From Actinomadura sp. NBRC 104425 (GTDB lineage Bacteria; Actinomycetota; Actinomycetes; Streptosporangiales; Streptosporangiaceae), in assembly GCF_030269545.1 (NCBI RefSeq), contig NZ_BSTN01000001.1:513204-577203 (forward strand): 64,000 nt of DNA, read 5' to 3'. The translations under genes were made by a program, and so were the position numbers. How positions within the stretch are numbered: position 1 is the first letter of the stretch; each line of letters begins with the position of its first letter. The notes below the pieces were generated by a model. That model was not told where the DNA came from. It made no database searches and saw only the letters and a list, made by a program, of their open reading frames with translations. Below are positions 17,161 to 25,077 of the stretch, in pieces.

Positions 17161-19278
17161 TCACTCGGTGCCGGAGCCGACCTTCCACAGCCGCACCGTG
17201 TGATCGACATGGCCGGTGGCCAGGGTCCTGCCGTCCGGGCTGAAGGCGACCGCGTCGACCGTCATCACACGGACCTTGTAGGTGGTGGGCCGGTTGGTGG
17301 CCAGATCCCACACCCACGTCGTGCCGTCGGCGTCACCCGCGGCCAGGTACTTGCCGTCCGAGCTGTAGGTGAGCGACTTGATCCAGTTGGCGGCGTTGTC
17401 GAAGGTGCCGATCATGCGCTTGCCCGCCACACTCCACAGGCGCACCTTGTTGTCGCCTCCGCCGGACGCCAGGGTCTTGCCGTCCGGGCTGAACGCCACC
17501 GCGAAGACGCCGTCGTCGTGGGTGCCGAGCTCCGCGATGTTCCGCGCGGTCGCCACGTCCCACAGCGTCACCGGGTTCTCGTTGCTGCCGATCGCCAGGA
17601 TCTTGCCGTCGGGGCTGAACGCGACCGACTCGGCGTTGTAGGCCAGGCCCTCCAGCTCGGCGCGCACCCGCCGGGTGGACATGTCCCACAGCTTCATGGA
17701 GGGGCTGCCGCTGTCGGCGGCGGCCAGGATCCTGCCGTCCGGGCTGAACGCCAGGGAGGAGATGCGGATGCTCCTGTCCTTGAGGACGGCGCCGGCCTGC
17801 CTGGTCCTGGTGTCCCACAGCTGGACCCCGTCGCCCTCCCCGGCGGCGGCCAGGATCCTGCCGTCGGGGCTGTAGGCCACCGAGTAGACCGCTTCCCCGT
17901 AGTCGTCCAGAACGGCGACGGCGCGTTCGCCGGAGACGTCCCACAGCCGCACCGTGCCGTCCATGGCGCCCGAGGCGAGGGTCTTGCCGTCCGGGCTGAA
18001 CGCCACCGCATGCACGTCGTCGGTGTGGCCCTTGAGGACGGTGCTCTCGGACTCGCCGGAGGTGAGCAGGCGGTCCGCCGCCCAGACGCCCCCACCCACG
18101 GCCGCGCCGGCCACGACGACGAACCCGCCGAGCAGGACGGCGCGGCGCCCCGTCTTGCGGCGCGGCGGCGGGCCGCCCTGCGGCATCCCGGCCACCGGCG
18201 GAGGCATCGGCCCGACGCCCGCGCCCGGCTGGGCGTGCGGGACGGCCGGGGCGGCCGGCGGCACGTTCGGGGCGGGGGCGGCGCCCACCGGCCACGGCTG
18301 CGGGGTCTGGACGCCGGGGGCGGGGTGGACGGGCTGCGGCACGCCCGGGTAGGGGGCGGCGGGAGCCGGATTCGCCGGCGGGGGCGTCGGGACCGGGTTC
18401 GGGGCCGGCGTCGGCGACCAGGACGGCGGCTGCTCCATGGGCGGCACGGGGCCGGCGGAGGCCAGGGCCCGCAGCCGCGCCGCCACCTCCTCGGCCGAAG
18501 CGGGCCGGTCGGCGGGGTTCTTGGCGAGCAGCCACAGGACGAGCCGGTCCAGCTCCGCGGGGATGTCGGGTCGGCGCCGGGACGGCGGCACCGGCTCGGC
18601 GGTCAGGTGCTGCCGCATCAGCGCGGGCACCGTCTCGCCGTCGAACGGCGCGTCGCCGGTCAGCAGCGCATACAGGGTGCAGCCGAAGGCGTACAGATCG
18701 GTGCGGGCGTCGGCGGGCCGACCCTCGTACTGCTCGGGCGCCATGTAGGCGGGCGTGCCCAGCATCCCGCCGGTGGCGGTGAGCCGGCCGGTGGCGTCGA
18801 CGGACCGGGAGATCCCGAAGTCGCAGATCTTCACGCCGCCCTCGGCGAGCTCCATGAGGTTGGCGGGCTTGATGTCGCGGTGCACCACGCCCCTGCGGTG
18901 CGCGTAGGCCAGCGCGTCCGCCACCGCGGCCCCCGTCTCCACGACCCGGTCGACGGGCAGGCCGCGGGGGTTGCGGGCCAGGATCTCGGTGTAGTCGGTG
19001 CCGTCCAGCAGCTCCATCACGAAGAACGGGTGACCGTCGTGCTCCCCGATGTCGTGGACCACGGTGATCCCCGGGTGCTGCAGCTGCGCGGCGTTCTCGG
19101 CCTCCCGCCGCAGCCGAGCGACCACGGTGGACGAGCCGTACATGCTCCCCAGGACGATCTTGACTGCGACCCGCCGCCGCAATTGCGTGTCCTCGGCGGC
19201 CCACACCTCTCCCATGCCGCCTTGGCCGAGCCGCTTGGTGAGCCGGTATCTACCGGCGAGCACCTCTCCGGTTTCCAC
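17161..19278 (-). CDS. Ser/Thr protein kinase with C-terminal WD40 propeller
   Basis: A 705-residue Hanks-type kinase. Residues about 10-265 hold the catalytic domain with GQGGMGEVW (P-loop), VAVKIV (Lys), HRDIKPAN (catalytic loop), CDFGISRS (DFG) and GTPAYMAPEQ. A Pro-rich linker follows, then a transmembrane helix (AVLLGGFVVVAGAAVGGGVW) near residue 385, then seven WD40 repeats, each with a variant of AFSPDGKTLASG and ending in LWD. The propeller would lie outside the membrane as sensor or scaffold. The GTG at 19278 is preferred because GAGGAAGGGAC lies about 9 nt upstream; an ATG 15 codons earlier is possible. Confidence 0.87.
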   Translation of the reverse strand: METGEVLAGRYRLTKRLGQGGMGEVWAAEDTQLRRRVAVKIVLGSMYGSSTVVARLRREAENAAQLQHPGITVVHDIGEHDGHPFFVMELLDGTDYTEILARNPRGLPVDRVVETGAAVADALAYAHRRGVVHRDIKPANLMELAEGGVKICDFGISRSVDATGRLTATGGMLGTPAYMAPEQYEGRPADARTDLYAFGCTLYALLTGDAPFDGETVPALMRQHLTAEPVPPSRRRPDIPAELDRLVLWLLAKNPADRPASAEEVAARLRALASAGPVPPMEQPPSWSPTPAPNPVPTPPPANPAPAAPYPGVPQPVHPAPGVQTPQPWPVGAAPAPNVPPAAPAVPHAQPGAGVGPMPPPVAGMPQGGPPPRRKTGRRAVLLGGFVVVAGAAVGGGVWAADRLLTSGESESTVLKGHTDDVHAVAFSPDGKTLASGAMDGTVRLWDVSGERAVAVLDDYGEAVYSVAYSPDGRILAAAGEGDGVQLWDTRTRQAGAVLKDRSIRISSLAFSPDGRILAAADSGSPSMKLWDMSTRRVRAELEGLAYNAESVAFSPDGKILAIGSNENPVTLWDVATARNIAELGTHDDGVFAVAFSPDGKTLASGGGDNKVRLWSVAGKRMIGTFDNAANWIKSLTYSSDGKYLAAGDADGTTWVWDLATNRPTTYKVRVMTVDAVAFSPDGRTLATGHVDHTVRLWKVGSGTE

Positions 19279-19499
19279 GCCCCTGTCCCTTCCTCGGCAA
19301 CCGCCACCGTCGCCGGGCGGCATAAATCACACCACCGGCCGCTGACGTTCTGCAAACACATCGCGGACCCATATTGACTACGGACCGGACGGCTCCGGAT
19401 CGCCTGTGCCGCGGCCCCTCGAACGGCCGTTGGGAAAGGCACCGACGTGCTCGGCCGCCGAACTGCTGCGACCGATACGTCACTGATCGTTAACAAACG

Positions 19500-19516
19500 C
19501 TTCCACTCAGCGGAAG
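19500..19516. promoter_or_regulatory. Dyad upstream of the MFS transporter
   Basis: CTTCC-N7-GGAAG inverted repeat about 80 nt before the transporter ATG, in the 317-bp intergenic region shared with the kinase gene. Candidate operator; no adjacent cognate regulator is visible. Confidence 0.35.
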
Positions 19517-19595
19517 AGGATCCGCGGCAACGCGCTGACCCGCCGAGACCATGGACGCCACCCCGTTTCGTGAGGCAGTTCACAGGAGGTCGCTT

Positions 19596-20834
19596 ATGGC
19601 GTCCCACCCCGCTCGTGCCTGGGCGCTGCCGCTCTGCTGGGCGGCCGTGCTCCTGGACGGCTTCGACCTGGTGGTGCTCGGCACGGTCATCCCCGTCCTA
19701 CTGCGCGAGCACGTCTGGGACATGACCCCGGGCACCGCGTCGGCGGTGTCCACGGCCGGCCTGGTCGGCATGACCATCGGCGCGCTGGCGATCGGCGCGA
19801 TCACCGACATCGTCGGCCGCCGCAAGGCACTGATCATCGCGGTGACCGCCTTCTCGGTGTTCACCGTCCTGTGCGCGGTCGCGCCGTCGGCCGCGGTGTT
19901 CGGACTGCTGCGCTTCCTGGCCGGTCTCGGGCTGGGCGGCTGCCTGCCCACCGCGATCACCCTGGTCGGTGAGCACGCCCGGCAGGAACGCAGCAGCAGC
20001 GCCACCACGACGATCATGACCGGCTACCACGTCGGTGCCGTCCTCACCGCCCTGCTGGGCATGGCGGTCATCCCGTCGCTGGGCTGGCGCGCCATGTTCG
20101 TGATCGGCGCCCTGCCCGCGCTGGTGCTGGTGCCGCTCATGGTGCGGTACCTGCCCGAGTCCACCTCGTTCCTGGCCGCCCGCGCGTCCGGTGCAGCGAA
20201 GCCGGCCGCCACCGCCACGGTGGGCACCCTGTTCCGGGGCGGCCTGCTGCGCACGACGCTGGCGTTCTGGGTGGCCTCTTTCATGGGGCTGCTGCTGGTG
20301 TACGGCCTGAACACCTGGCTGCCGGAGATCATGCGGCAGGCCGGCTACCCGCTCGGCGCCGCGCTGAGCCTGCTGCTCACCCTGAACCTCGGCGCCATCG
20401 CCGGCCTGTTCCTCGCCGGATACGTGGCCGACCGCAGGGGCGTGCGCCCGGCGACGATCGGCTGGTTCGGCGCCGCGGCGGTGTTCCTGGCGCTGCTCAG
20501 CATCAAGCTGCCGAGCGTCGGCCTGTACGCGGCGGTCTTCCTCGCGGGCTGCTTCGTGTTCAGCGCACAGGTCCTCGTCTACGCCGCCGTCAGCCGCGCC
20601 TACCCGGTGGCGAGCCGCGCGACCGGCCTCGGCGCCGTGGCCGGAGTCGGACGCATCGGCGCGATCTGCGGCCCGCTGCTCGGCGGCTCCCTGCTGTCGG
20701 CCGGACTCGCTTATCCCTGGGGCTTCTACGCGTTCGCCCTGATCGGCGCCCTGGGTGCGGCCGCGATGACCTTCACGTCAATCCGCCACGAGCCCGCACC
20801 CGCCGAACGAACCCCAGCAGCCGTCCACTCCTAA
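19596..20834 (+). CDS. MFS transporter, aromatic acid:H+ symporter (AAHS) type
   Basis: A 412-residue protein with 12 predicted membrane helices. Helix 1 carries the DGFDLVVLGTVIPVL block; the DGFD motif is a hallmark of the PcaK/BenK AAHS family. The loop 2-3 MFS signature appears as GAITDIVGRRKAL. It should import a carboxylate such as a benzoate derivative with protons; substrate is inferred from family. The ATG at 19596 is chosen over one 15 codons upstream because a perfect AGGAGG lies 6 nt before it. A strong hairpin terminator follows the gene. Confidence 0.85.
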   Translation: MASHPARAWALPLCWAAVLLDGFDLVVLGTVIPVLLREHVWDMTPGTASAVSTAGLVGMTIGALAIGAITDIVGRRKALIIAVTAFSVFTVLCAVAPSAAVFGLLRFLAGLGLGGCLPTAITLVGEHARQERSSSATTTIMTGYHVGAVLTALLGMAVIPSLGWRAMFVIGALPALVLVPLMVRYLPESTSFLAARASGAAKPAATATVGTLFRGGLLRTTLAFWVASFMGLLLVYGLNTWLPEIMRQAGYPLGAALSLLLTLNLGAIAGLFLAGYVADRRGVRPATIGWFGAAAVFLALLSIKLPSVGLYAAVFLAGCFVFSAQVLVYAAVSRAYPVASRATGLGAVAGVGRIGAICGPLLGGSLLSAGLAYPWGFYAFALIGALGAAAMTFTSIRHEPAPAERTPAAVHS

Positions 20835-20840
20835 CCCCGC

Positions 20841-20875
20841 GCCCCGGGCCGTCCCCCACCCCGACGGCCCGGGGC
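20841..20875 (+). terminator. Terminator after the MFS gene
   Basis: Perfect 13-bp stem (GCCCCGGGCCGTC and complement) with a 9-nt C-rich loop, 6 nt after the stop codon. Confidence 0.78.
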
Positions 20876-20879
20876 CCAC

Positions 20880-21820
20880 TCACACCCCCGACCGGCCCCT
20901 CAGGGATCACCCCCGGAAGAGATCCAGAACAAGCCGAAGGAAACAGCCCCCGCACAGGGGCCCCGCGACCACACATCGCCCCCAGACACACAACAGGCCC
21001 TGTGCGGAGGCAAGCGCAGCTCACCAAGCACAGGGCCCGACGCAAGTCTCCAGGAGGTCCCCCCGGAGAACCCGGAACAAGTCGAACGAAGCGGCCCCGC
21101 AAGGCGGCGACCACACATCCCCAGACACGCAAGCGAGCCCCGCGCGCAGGCGAGCGCAGCTCACCAAGCAGGGTCCAACGGGGGCCTAGGAGGTCACCCT
21201 GCGAAACGAGCCGAGGGAAGCAGCCCCCGTCAGGGACCGCAACCACGCGTCCCCCACAAAGCACAACAGATGGCGAGCGCAGTGCGCCGAGCACAGAGCC
21301 CAACAGGGGTCGTAGGGAGAACCCCCCTCCGGCACACGGAACAAGTCGAACGAACCGCCCCCCGCAAAAGGCCCCGAGACCACACGTCGCCCCCCAGACA
21401 CACAACAGGCCCTGGGCGGAGCCGAGCACGGCCCACAAAGCACAGACCCCAACTGGGATGCCGGAGGTCACACCCCCAGGAGACCCCGAAACGCGGTAGC
21501 GGAAGCACCCCGCAAGAAGCCGCAACCGCACAGCCCACGAGGCACAGCGCGCCCTACACGCGGACAAACACAGCCCACCGCCCCCCAGCGCACAAGCCTC
21601 AGGGACACCCCCGAAGACTCCAGAACGAGTTGAACGAAGCGGTCCCGCAAGGCTCGCGTCACACATCGCCCCCAGACACGCAACAGGCCCTGTGCGGAGG
21701 CGAGCGCGGCTCGCCGAGCACAGGGCCCAACGGGGGTCCAGGGGGTCGCCCCCCTGGGACAGATTCGGAACGAGTCGCGGGAAGCGGCCCCGCAGGGGCC
21801 GCGACCACACGTCGCCCACG
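20880..21820 (-). repeat. Array A: about seven degenerate, hairpin-rich tandem units
   Basis: Non-coding stretch built of units of about 131-145 bp. On the plus strand each unit runs from ACAACAGGCCCTG through a GCGAGCGC core and CACAGGGCCCAAC to AAGCGGCCCCGCA and CGACCACACGTCG. Unit starts are near 20980, 21111, 21243, 21388, 21524 and 21665, with a partial unit before. Within a unit CCCTGTGC pairs with GCACAGGG and GGCCCC pairs with GGGGCC, giving stacked hairpins. The rightmost unit, touching the ssrA-derived att site, is the most intact, and units decay leftward. Frames are open on both strands, but codon usage lacks the GC3 bias of real genes. Confidence 0.75.
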
Positions 21821-21821
21821 A

Positions 21822-21855
21822 AGTGGAGGTGGCGGGAATCGAACCCGCGTCCTTC
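21822..21855 (+). repeat. Distal attachment site (ssrA 3'-end copy)
   Basis: A 34-bp sequence identical to 29858-29891, containing the tmRNA acceptor-stem and T-arm segment (GGTGGCGGGAATCGAACCCG). It is an orphan copy of the ssrA 3' end and marks the far junction of the integrated element. Confidence 0.9.
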
Positions 21856-21861
21856 ATACGG

Positions 21862-21989
21862 CACCGTTGGGTACCGTTGGGCACCGTTGCCTAAGACGCT
21901 CTGACCAGCGCCTTAGACGGTTCTGGACGTTGACTTACGTTGATCAGAGTTGACCGTCTTCCGTCATTTTGCGGGCGTAAAGTGGGCGC
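21862..21989. promoter_or_regulatory. Left-end integrase/excisionase arm-type repeat cluster
   Basis: Just inside the distal att site are three 10-bp direct repeats (CACCGTTGGG, TACCGTTGGG, CACCGTTGCC at 21862-21891) and three more at exact 10-bp period containing GTTGA (21929, 21939, 21949). Two motifs recur near the other end in the same orientation: TCTGACCAGCG (21900-21910 and 29836-29846) and TAAAGTGGGCGC (21978-21989 and 29795-29806). This is the layout expected of arm-binding sites of a tyrosine recombinase and its excisionase. Confidence 0.6.
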
Positions 21990-22091
21990 GCCCGCCCCAG
22001 CCTGGACGGCCGCCGTCAACCCATGAAGGCGGCCCCGGACGCGGTGACTCCACCACCGGCCGGGGCCTGATCAGCGAACGGAGCGCTGACT

Positions 22092-22904
22092 ATGTCCGAT
22101 CGTCTCATCCGAGTGACCGCCGCGCTCGTCGTGGTCACGGTCGCCGCGATCGCGGCTGTGATCTCCTACCGGCACGCCTACACGTTGGCCGTCCAGCACG
22201 GCGAGACCGGCACGACGGCCGCGCTCGTCCCCGTGACCGCCGACGGGCTTCTCCTCGTCGCCGGCCTGGTGATGCTCGACTCGGCCCGGCGGGACGCACC
22301 GCCCCCGGGCCTGGCGCGGCTGGCGCTCGCGCTCGGCATCGTGGCGACCATCGCGGCGAACCTCGCCCACGGCGTCGCTCACGGCGTCGTGGGCGCCCTG
22401 GTGGCCGCGTGGCCCGCCGTGACCCTGATCCTGACCGTCGAGCTGCTCATGGGGCTCATCAGGGCCCGGCAGGGCGTCCGGCCCGCCGAGGCGATGGCGA
22501 TGCCGGCAGAGGCGGAGGCGGTCGAGCCCGAGCCGTGGCCCGACGGCCCGGTCGGCATGGAGTGGTGGGACGTGCTCCCGGCCCTCGCGACCACCCGTGA
22601 GGCCGACCCCGCACCGGTCGCGACCGCGGTCGCGGGACCGGATGATCTCGCCGAGCTGATCGCGACCGCCCGGGCCCGCTTCGCCGAGGTGCTCGCGACC
22701 GGTGGTCTCCCGTCGGTCCGGGCGCTGCGCCGGGAGCTGCGCATCGGCCACCCGCGCGCCGTTCGCGTCCGTGCCGCCCTGGAGGCCGAGAGCGCCCGTG
22801 AGAGCGCTCGTGAGAGCGCTCGTGAGCCGGTCGCGACCGCTCGCGAGAGCACCCCCGAGGGGGGCGTGTCCGGTCGCGAGAGCGGCGAGAGCAGCGCCGC
22901 GTGA
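22092..22904 (+). CDS. DUF2637 membrane protein (Spd/SpdB-like)
   Basis: A 270-residue protein with four hydrophobic segments in the first 120 residues (VTAALVVVTVAAIAAVISY; ALVPVTADGLLLVAGLVML; then two more) typical of DUF2637, a family common on actinomycete integrative elements and plasmids. The C-terminal half is hydrophilic with a helix-turn-helix-like segment (GGLPSVRALRRELRIGHPRA) and a tail of ESAR repeats. The family is linked to element spread or host DNA-associated functions, but no activity is established. First plus-strand gene inside the element. Confidence 0.8.
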   Translation: MSDRLIRVTAALVVVTVAAIAAVISYRHAYTLAVQHGETGTTAALVPVTADGLLLVAGLVMLDSARRDAPPPGLARLALALGIVATIAANLAHGVAHGVVGALVAAWPAVTLILTVELLMGLIRARQGVRPAEAMAMPAEAEAVEPEPWPDGPVGMEWWDVLPALATTREADPAPVATAVAGPDDLAELIATARARFAEVLATGGLPSVRALRRELRIGHPRAVRVRAALEAESARESARESAREPVATARESTPEGGVSGRESGESSAA

Positions 22905-22982
22905 CGCATAAGGCCCGGGCGCGTGGGGCCTGGAATCCGTGGCCCCCCCATTAGGAGATGTAGAATCAACATGACCTATGGA

Positions 22983-23158
22983 GTCCGGCCCGTGCGCGCG
23001 GGGACGGAAATTCCGATGGATTCCATCGCCTTTTCGTGCGCCCCGTGCGCACGTGGGCAGGGGGGAAACTCCCGCAGATCTGCGGGAACACTTATGGACT
23101 CTCCGCATTGAACGGCTTCACGCCGTTACCGTGCGGCCCGTGCGCACGTGGGCAGGGG
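22983..23158. repeat. Interspersed repeat and palindrome block inside the element
   Basis: In the 330-bp gap between DUF2637 and the GntR gene. Two 29-bp copies with one mismatch (23035-23063 and 23130-23158, core CCCGTGCGCACGTGGGCAGG) and a third partial copy at 22983 (GGCCCGTGCGCGCGGGG). Between copies lie perfect palindromes: CGATGGA-T-TCCATCG at about 23013-23027 and CCCGCAGATCTGCGGG at 23071-23086. Spacing is irregular (53 and 95 bp) and no cas genes exist. A 46-codon frame crosses the block (ATG near 22971) but looks shaped by the repeats. Confidence 0.6.
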
Positions 23159-23234
23159 AGGGCGTCCATGGGCGTGGACACCCCTGGTGGCCGTCCGCCC
23201 CGGCGTGTGGGGCGGCGGTCTACTCGTCGCCGGC

Positions 23235-23498
23235 CTAGTCGCCGTCCTCGGCCCGGTCGTCGTCCGGCTGGGCCTTCACGAACATCCCCCGCCCCGGTGA
23301 CGACTCGATCAGACCCTCGTCCTTCAGCACGGCCAGCGACTTGCGGATGGTCTTCTGGTTCAGCCCGAACTCGCGCTCCATGTCCATGAGCGACGGCAGG
23401 CGCTTACCCGGGGCGATCTCGCCCTTGGCGATGCGCTCCCTCAGGATGTCGGCGAGCTGCAGGTACGGCGCCCTGACGTCGTCATGGTTGATCGACAT
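23235..23498 (-). CDS. Short GntR-type repressor of the element
   Basis: An 87-residue protein consisting almost only of a GntR winged helix (YLQLADILRERIAKGEIAPG; LMDMEREFGLNQKTIRKSLAVL; GLIESSPGRGMFV). No effector domain, as in KorSA-like regulators of actinomycete integrative elements. The ATG at 23498 is chosen because the HTH begins right after it and the upstream frame is low-complexity. It diverges from the small gene at 23694, and the 195-bp space between them, with the dyad AGGG-CAT-ACCCT near 23540, is a plausible operator region. Likely controls element induction. Confidence 0.82.
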   Translation of the reverse strand: MSINHDDVRAPYLQLADILRERIAKGEIAPGKRLPSLMDMEREFGLNQKTIRKSLAVLKDEGLIESSPGRGMFVKAQPDDDRAEDGD

Positions 23499-23693
23499 GG
23501 CCCGGAACGTACGTGGCCACGGGTGGCCAAACCAAGGTAGGGCATACCCTGGCCCACCATGGTGAACCTGTGTAGCATCCCGTGCACGTCCCGCTACGGC
23601 GGGGCGGTGCGCGCGGGCTGCCCGTCCTCTGGCAGGTCCTAGGCATCTCCATGGCGGGGGCCCGCGCGCCGCCGGCACCGATGGGAGGACGAC

Positions 23694-23966
23694 ATGGCGG
23701 ACGGGCTGCCTGAGCTACCGGAGTGGGACGTGTCCTGCGACGACGACGGCCGGTGGTTGGCCCGGCGACGCGGCGGCCTGTCCCGCTATCAGCTCGAGTA
23801 CGGGTGCCGCCTGCTCGTCGGCGCCAGCAGCTTCGGGGAGCTGGAGCTCGCGGTCACCGCCGAGCGCATCAAGGCGACGATCGTCGCCGCGGCCGAGGAG
23901 CTGGCCCGCGGCATGGCAGAGGCCGATCTCAAACGCCGCGCCGACCAGGACGGCGCGGCCACGTAG
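23694..23966 (+). CDS. Small acidic protein of integrative elements, unknown function
   Basis: A 90-residue protein starting MADGLPELPEWDVSCDDDGRW, with a strong GGGAGG ribosome site 6 nt upstream. The sequence is half beta-like (SRYQLEYGCRLLVGAS) and half amphipathic helix (AERIKATIVAAAEELARG). I do not recognise a domain. Its position opposite the repressor and its own promoter region suggest an early or lysogenic-control gene. It is followed by two strong hairpins. Confidence 0.6.
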   Translation: MADGLPELPEWDVSCDDDGRWLARRRGGLSRYQLEYGCRLLVGASSFGELELAVTAERIKATIVAAAEELARGMAEADLKRRADQDGAAT

Positions 23967-23969
23967 ACC

Positions 23970-24066
23970 CCGCGGCCCTGGGGGTTGGGGGCATACTCCC
24001 CGGGGCCGCGGTTCCAGACGGCCGCGCCCCCGTGTGTGTGTAGGGGTACCTCCCGGGGGCGCGGCC
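23970..24066. terminator. Two tandem hairpins between convergent element genes
   Basis: Stem 1: CCGCGGCCC/GGGCCGCGG at 23970-23978 and 24003-24011. Stem 2: GGCCGCGCCCCC/GGGGGCGCGGCC at 24020-24031 and 24055-24066. They separate the plus-strand small gene from the minus-strand capsid operon and could terminate both. Confidence 0.7.
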
Positions 24067-24072
24067 GCACGA

Positions 24073-24157
24073 AATTGGTGCAGATCTGCACTAATTGATT
24101 CACCCGAGAGTGATCGGCCAGATGCGCTCCGTCTACTCGGACTAAGGCAGATCTGCC
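24073..24157. promoter_or_regulatory. Two GCAGATCTGC palindromes at the end of the capsid operon
   Basis: 24073-24096 is a 24-bp near-perfect palindrome (one mismatched pair) around GTGCAGATCTGCAC. 24146-24157 is GGCAGATCTGCC, overlapping the last codons of the terminal operon gene. The same ten-base core also forms the palindrome at 23071-23086. Function unknown; see findings. Confidence 0.6.
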
Positions 24158-24588
24158 ACCATGCCCGGGGGTAGGCGGTCGGCCCACCACCGCCACTCGG
24201 CGATGAACGCGTCCGGCCAGTCCGAGTGCGACGACGCGACCAGCGCGGCGTACTTCTCGCCTTCCCAGCCCGCCATGCCGTAGTCGAGCGCGCCGTCTCC
24301 CCGCCAGCGCCACCAGACCGACCACAGCAGCGCGCACTCCTCGCACAACAGGCCGCGATCCTGTCGGCACTCGTCCAGGGTGGCCAGCACCCGCCGAACC
24401 TCGGACACCGCGACGACGAGCGCGTCCACCGTCTCCCAAGTCATCACCCGGACACCGTTCCCGCCGCTGCCGACGCGCACCGTCCCGGCGTACCGGACCG
24501 GCACCGCATCGAGCGCCTCGAGTGCGGCGAGCAGCGCGGGCGCCCGGTCCTCGTGCCGACCGCCGCGCTGCCGACGCTCAAGACGCAC
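24142..24588 (-). CDS. Hypothetical protein at the end of the capsid operon
   Basis: About 148 residues from a GTG at 24588 (AGGTGG ribosome site), overlapping the TerS stop by 11 nt. It contains a CEEC pair in DRGLLCEECALLWSVWWRWRG and an aromatic-rich C-terminus (WPDAFIAEWRWWADRL). No family recognised. An ATG at 24448 is an alternative start. Placement directly after the small terminase suggests a packaging or helper-interference role, by inference only. Confidence 0.6.
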   Translation of the reverse strand: MRLERRQRGGRHEDRAPALLAALEALDAVPVRYAGTVRVGSGGNGVRVMTWETVDALVVAVSEVRRVLATLDECRQDRGLLCEECALLWSVWWRWRGDGALDYGMAGWEGEKYAALVASSHSDWPDAFIAEWRWWADRLPPGMVADLP

Positions 24589-24961
24589 GGCCCCACCTCG
24601 CCCGCGCGGCCCGCTGAGCCCGCCGAGACCGCGGCGACAGCCCGGCCGGAGTGTCCCCACCCACCAAGCCGGTCGGCAGGCCACTCGCAGCGACCACACG
24701 GCCGAGGATGGCGCGCTGCTGCCGCTCCTCCTGCACCAGCCTGAGCCACCGCGCGTCGTCGCCGGCCTCCTCGGCGGCGGCCATGCGGTCGCGCAACGCG
24801 GCCATGCGGTCGACGGCGCGGCAGACCTCGGCCACCAGCTCAACCTCCCACGGGTCGAGCTGTAGCGGCCCGTCCGGCATGTCGGCCAGCGCCTCGCCGA
24901 TCCTGCGCCAGAGCGCCCTACCGGCCGCGCCGAGATCGGACGGCGGCCGCGAAGTCGCCAT
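24578..24961 (-). CDS. Small terminase subunit-like protein (P27/TerS type)
   Basis: A 127-residue protein. The N-terminal ATSRPPSDLGAAGRALWRRI, central helical QLDPWEVELVAEVCRAVDRM and C-terminal basic tail (SPRSRRAQRAARARWG) match the pattern of phage P27-type small terminases. The ATG at 24961 has GGGAG 9 nt upstream; a start ten codons earlier is less likely. TerS selects DNA for packaging, so in a satellite lacking a large subunit it could redirect a helper phage's terminase to satellite DNA. It follows the capsid gene in the same operon. Confidence 0.68.
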   Translation of the reverse strand: MATSRPPSDLGAAGRALWRRIGEALADMPDGPLQLDPWEVELVAEVCRAVDRMAALRDRMAAAEEAGDDARWLRLVQEERQQRAILGRVVAASGLPTGLVGGDTPAGLSPRSRRAQRAARARWGRAS

Positions 24962-25077
24962 CGCAACGGTCTCCCTTCGTGAGCCAAGCATCGCGCCCTG
25001 TCAGAGGCGCTATGCCGAAACGATTTCGAAAACGGCCCCGGGGGAGGGGGTGCCCAGGGTGGTCACCCCCCACCCCA

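Noticed and set aside
20773..21864. 363-codon minus-strand ORF across array A starting in the att site
   Set aside because: The N-terminus GRGFDSRHLHF is simply the tmRNA T-arm and acceptor stem translated, and the rest is repeat sequence without coding bias.
21856..21930. tRNA gene next to the distal att site
   Set aside because: T-arm-like and CTGACCAGCG segments look tRNA-like on the minus strand, but no cloverleaf with acceptor pairing and anticodon loop can be formed; the T-arm belongs to the ssrA copy.
22983..23158. Mini-CRISPR array
   Set aside because: Repeats of 29 bp are suggestive, but spacing is 53 and 95 bp, spacers contain palindromes, and no cas genes occur in the window.
24142..24987. 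Single 281-aa ORF instead of two genes at the end of the capsid operon
   Set aside because: The first half is an out-of-frame shadow of the TerS-like gene with poor composition; only the part after the GTG at 24588 has a gene-like sequence.
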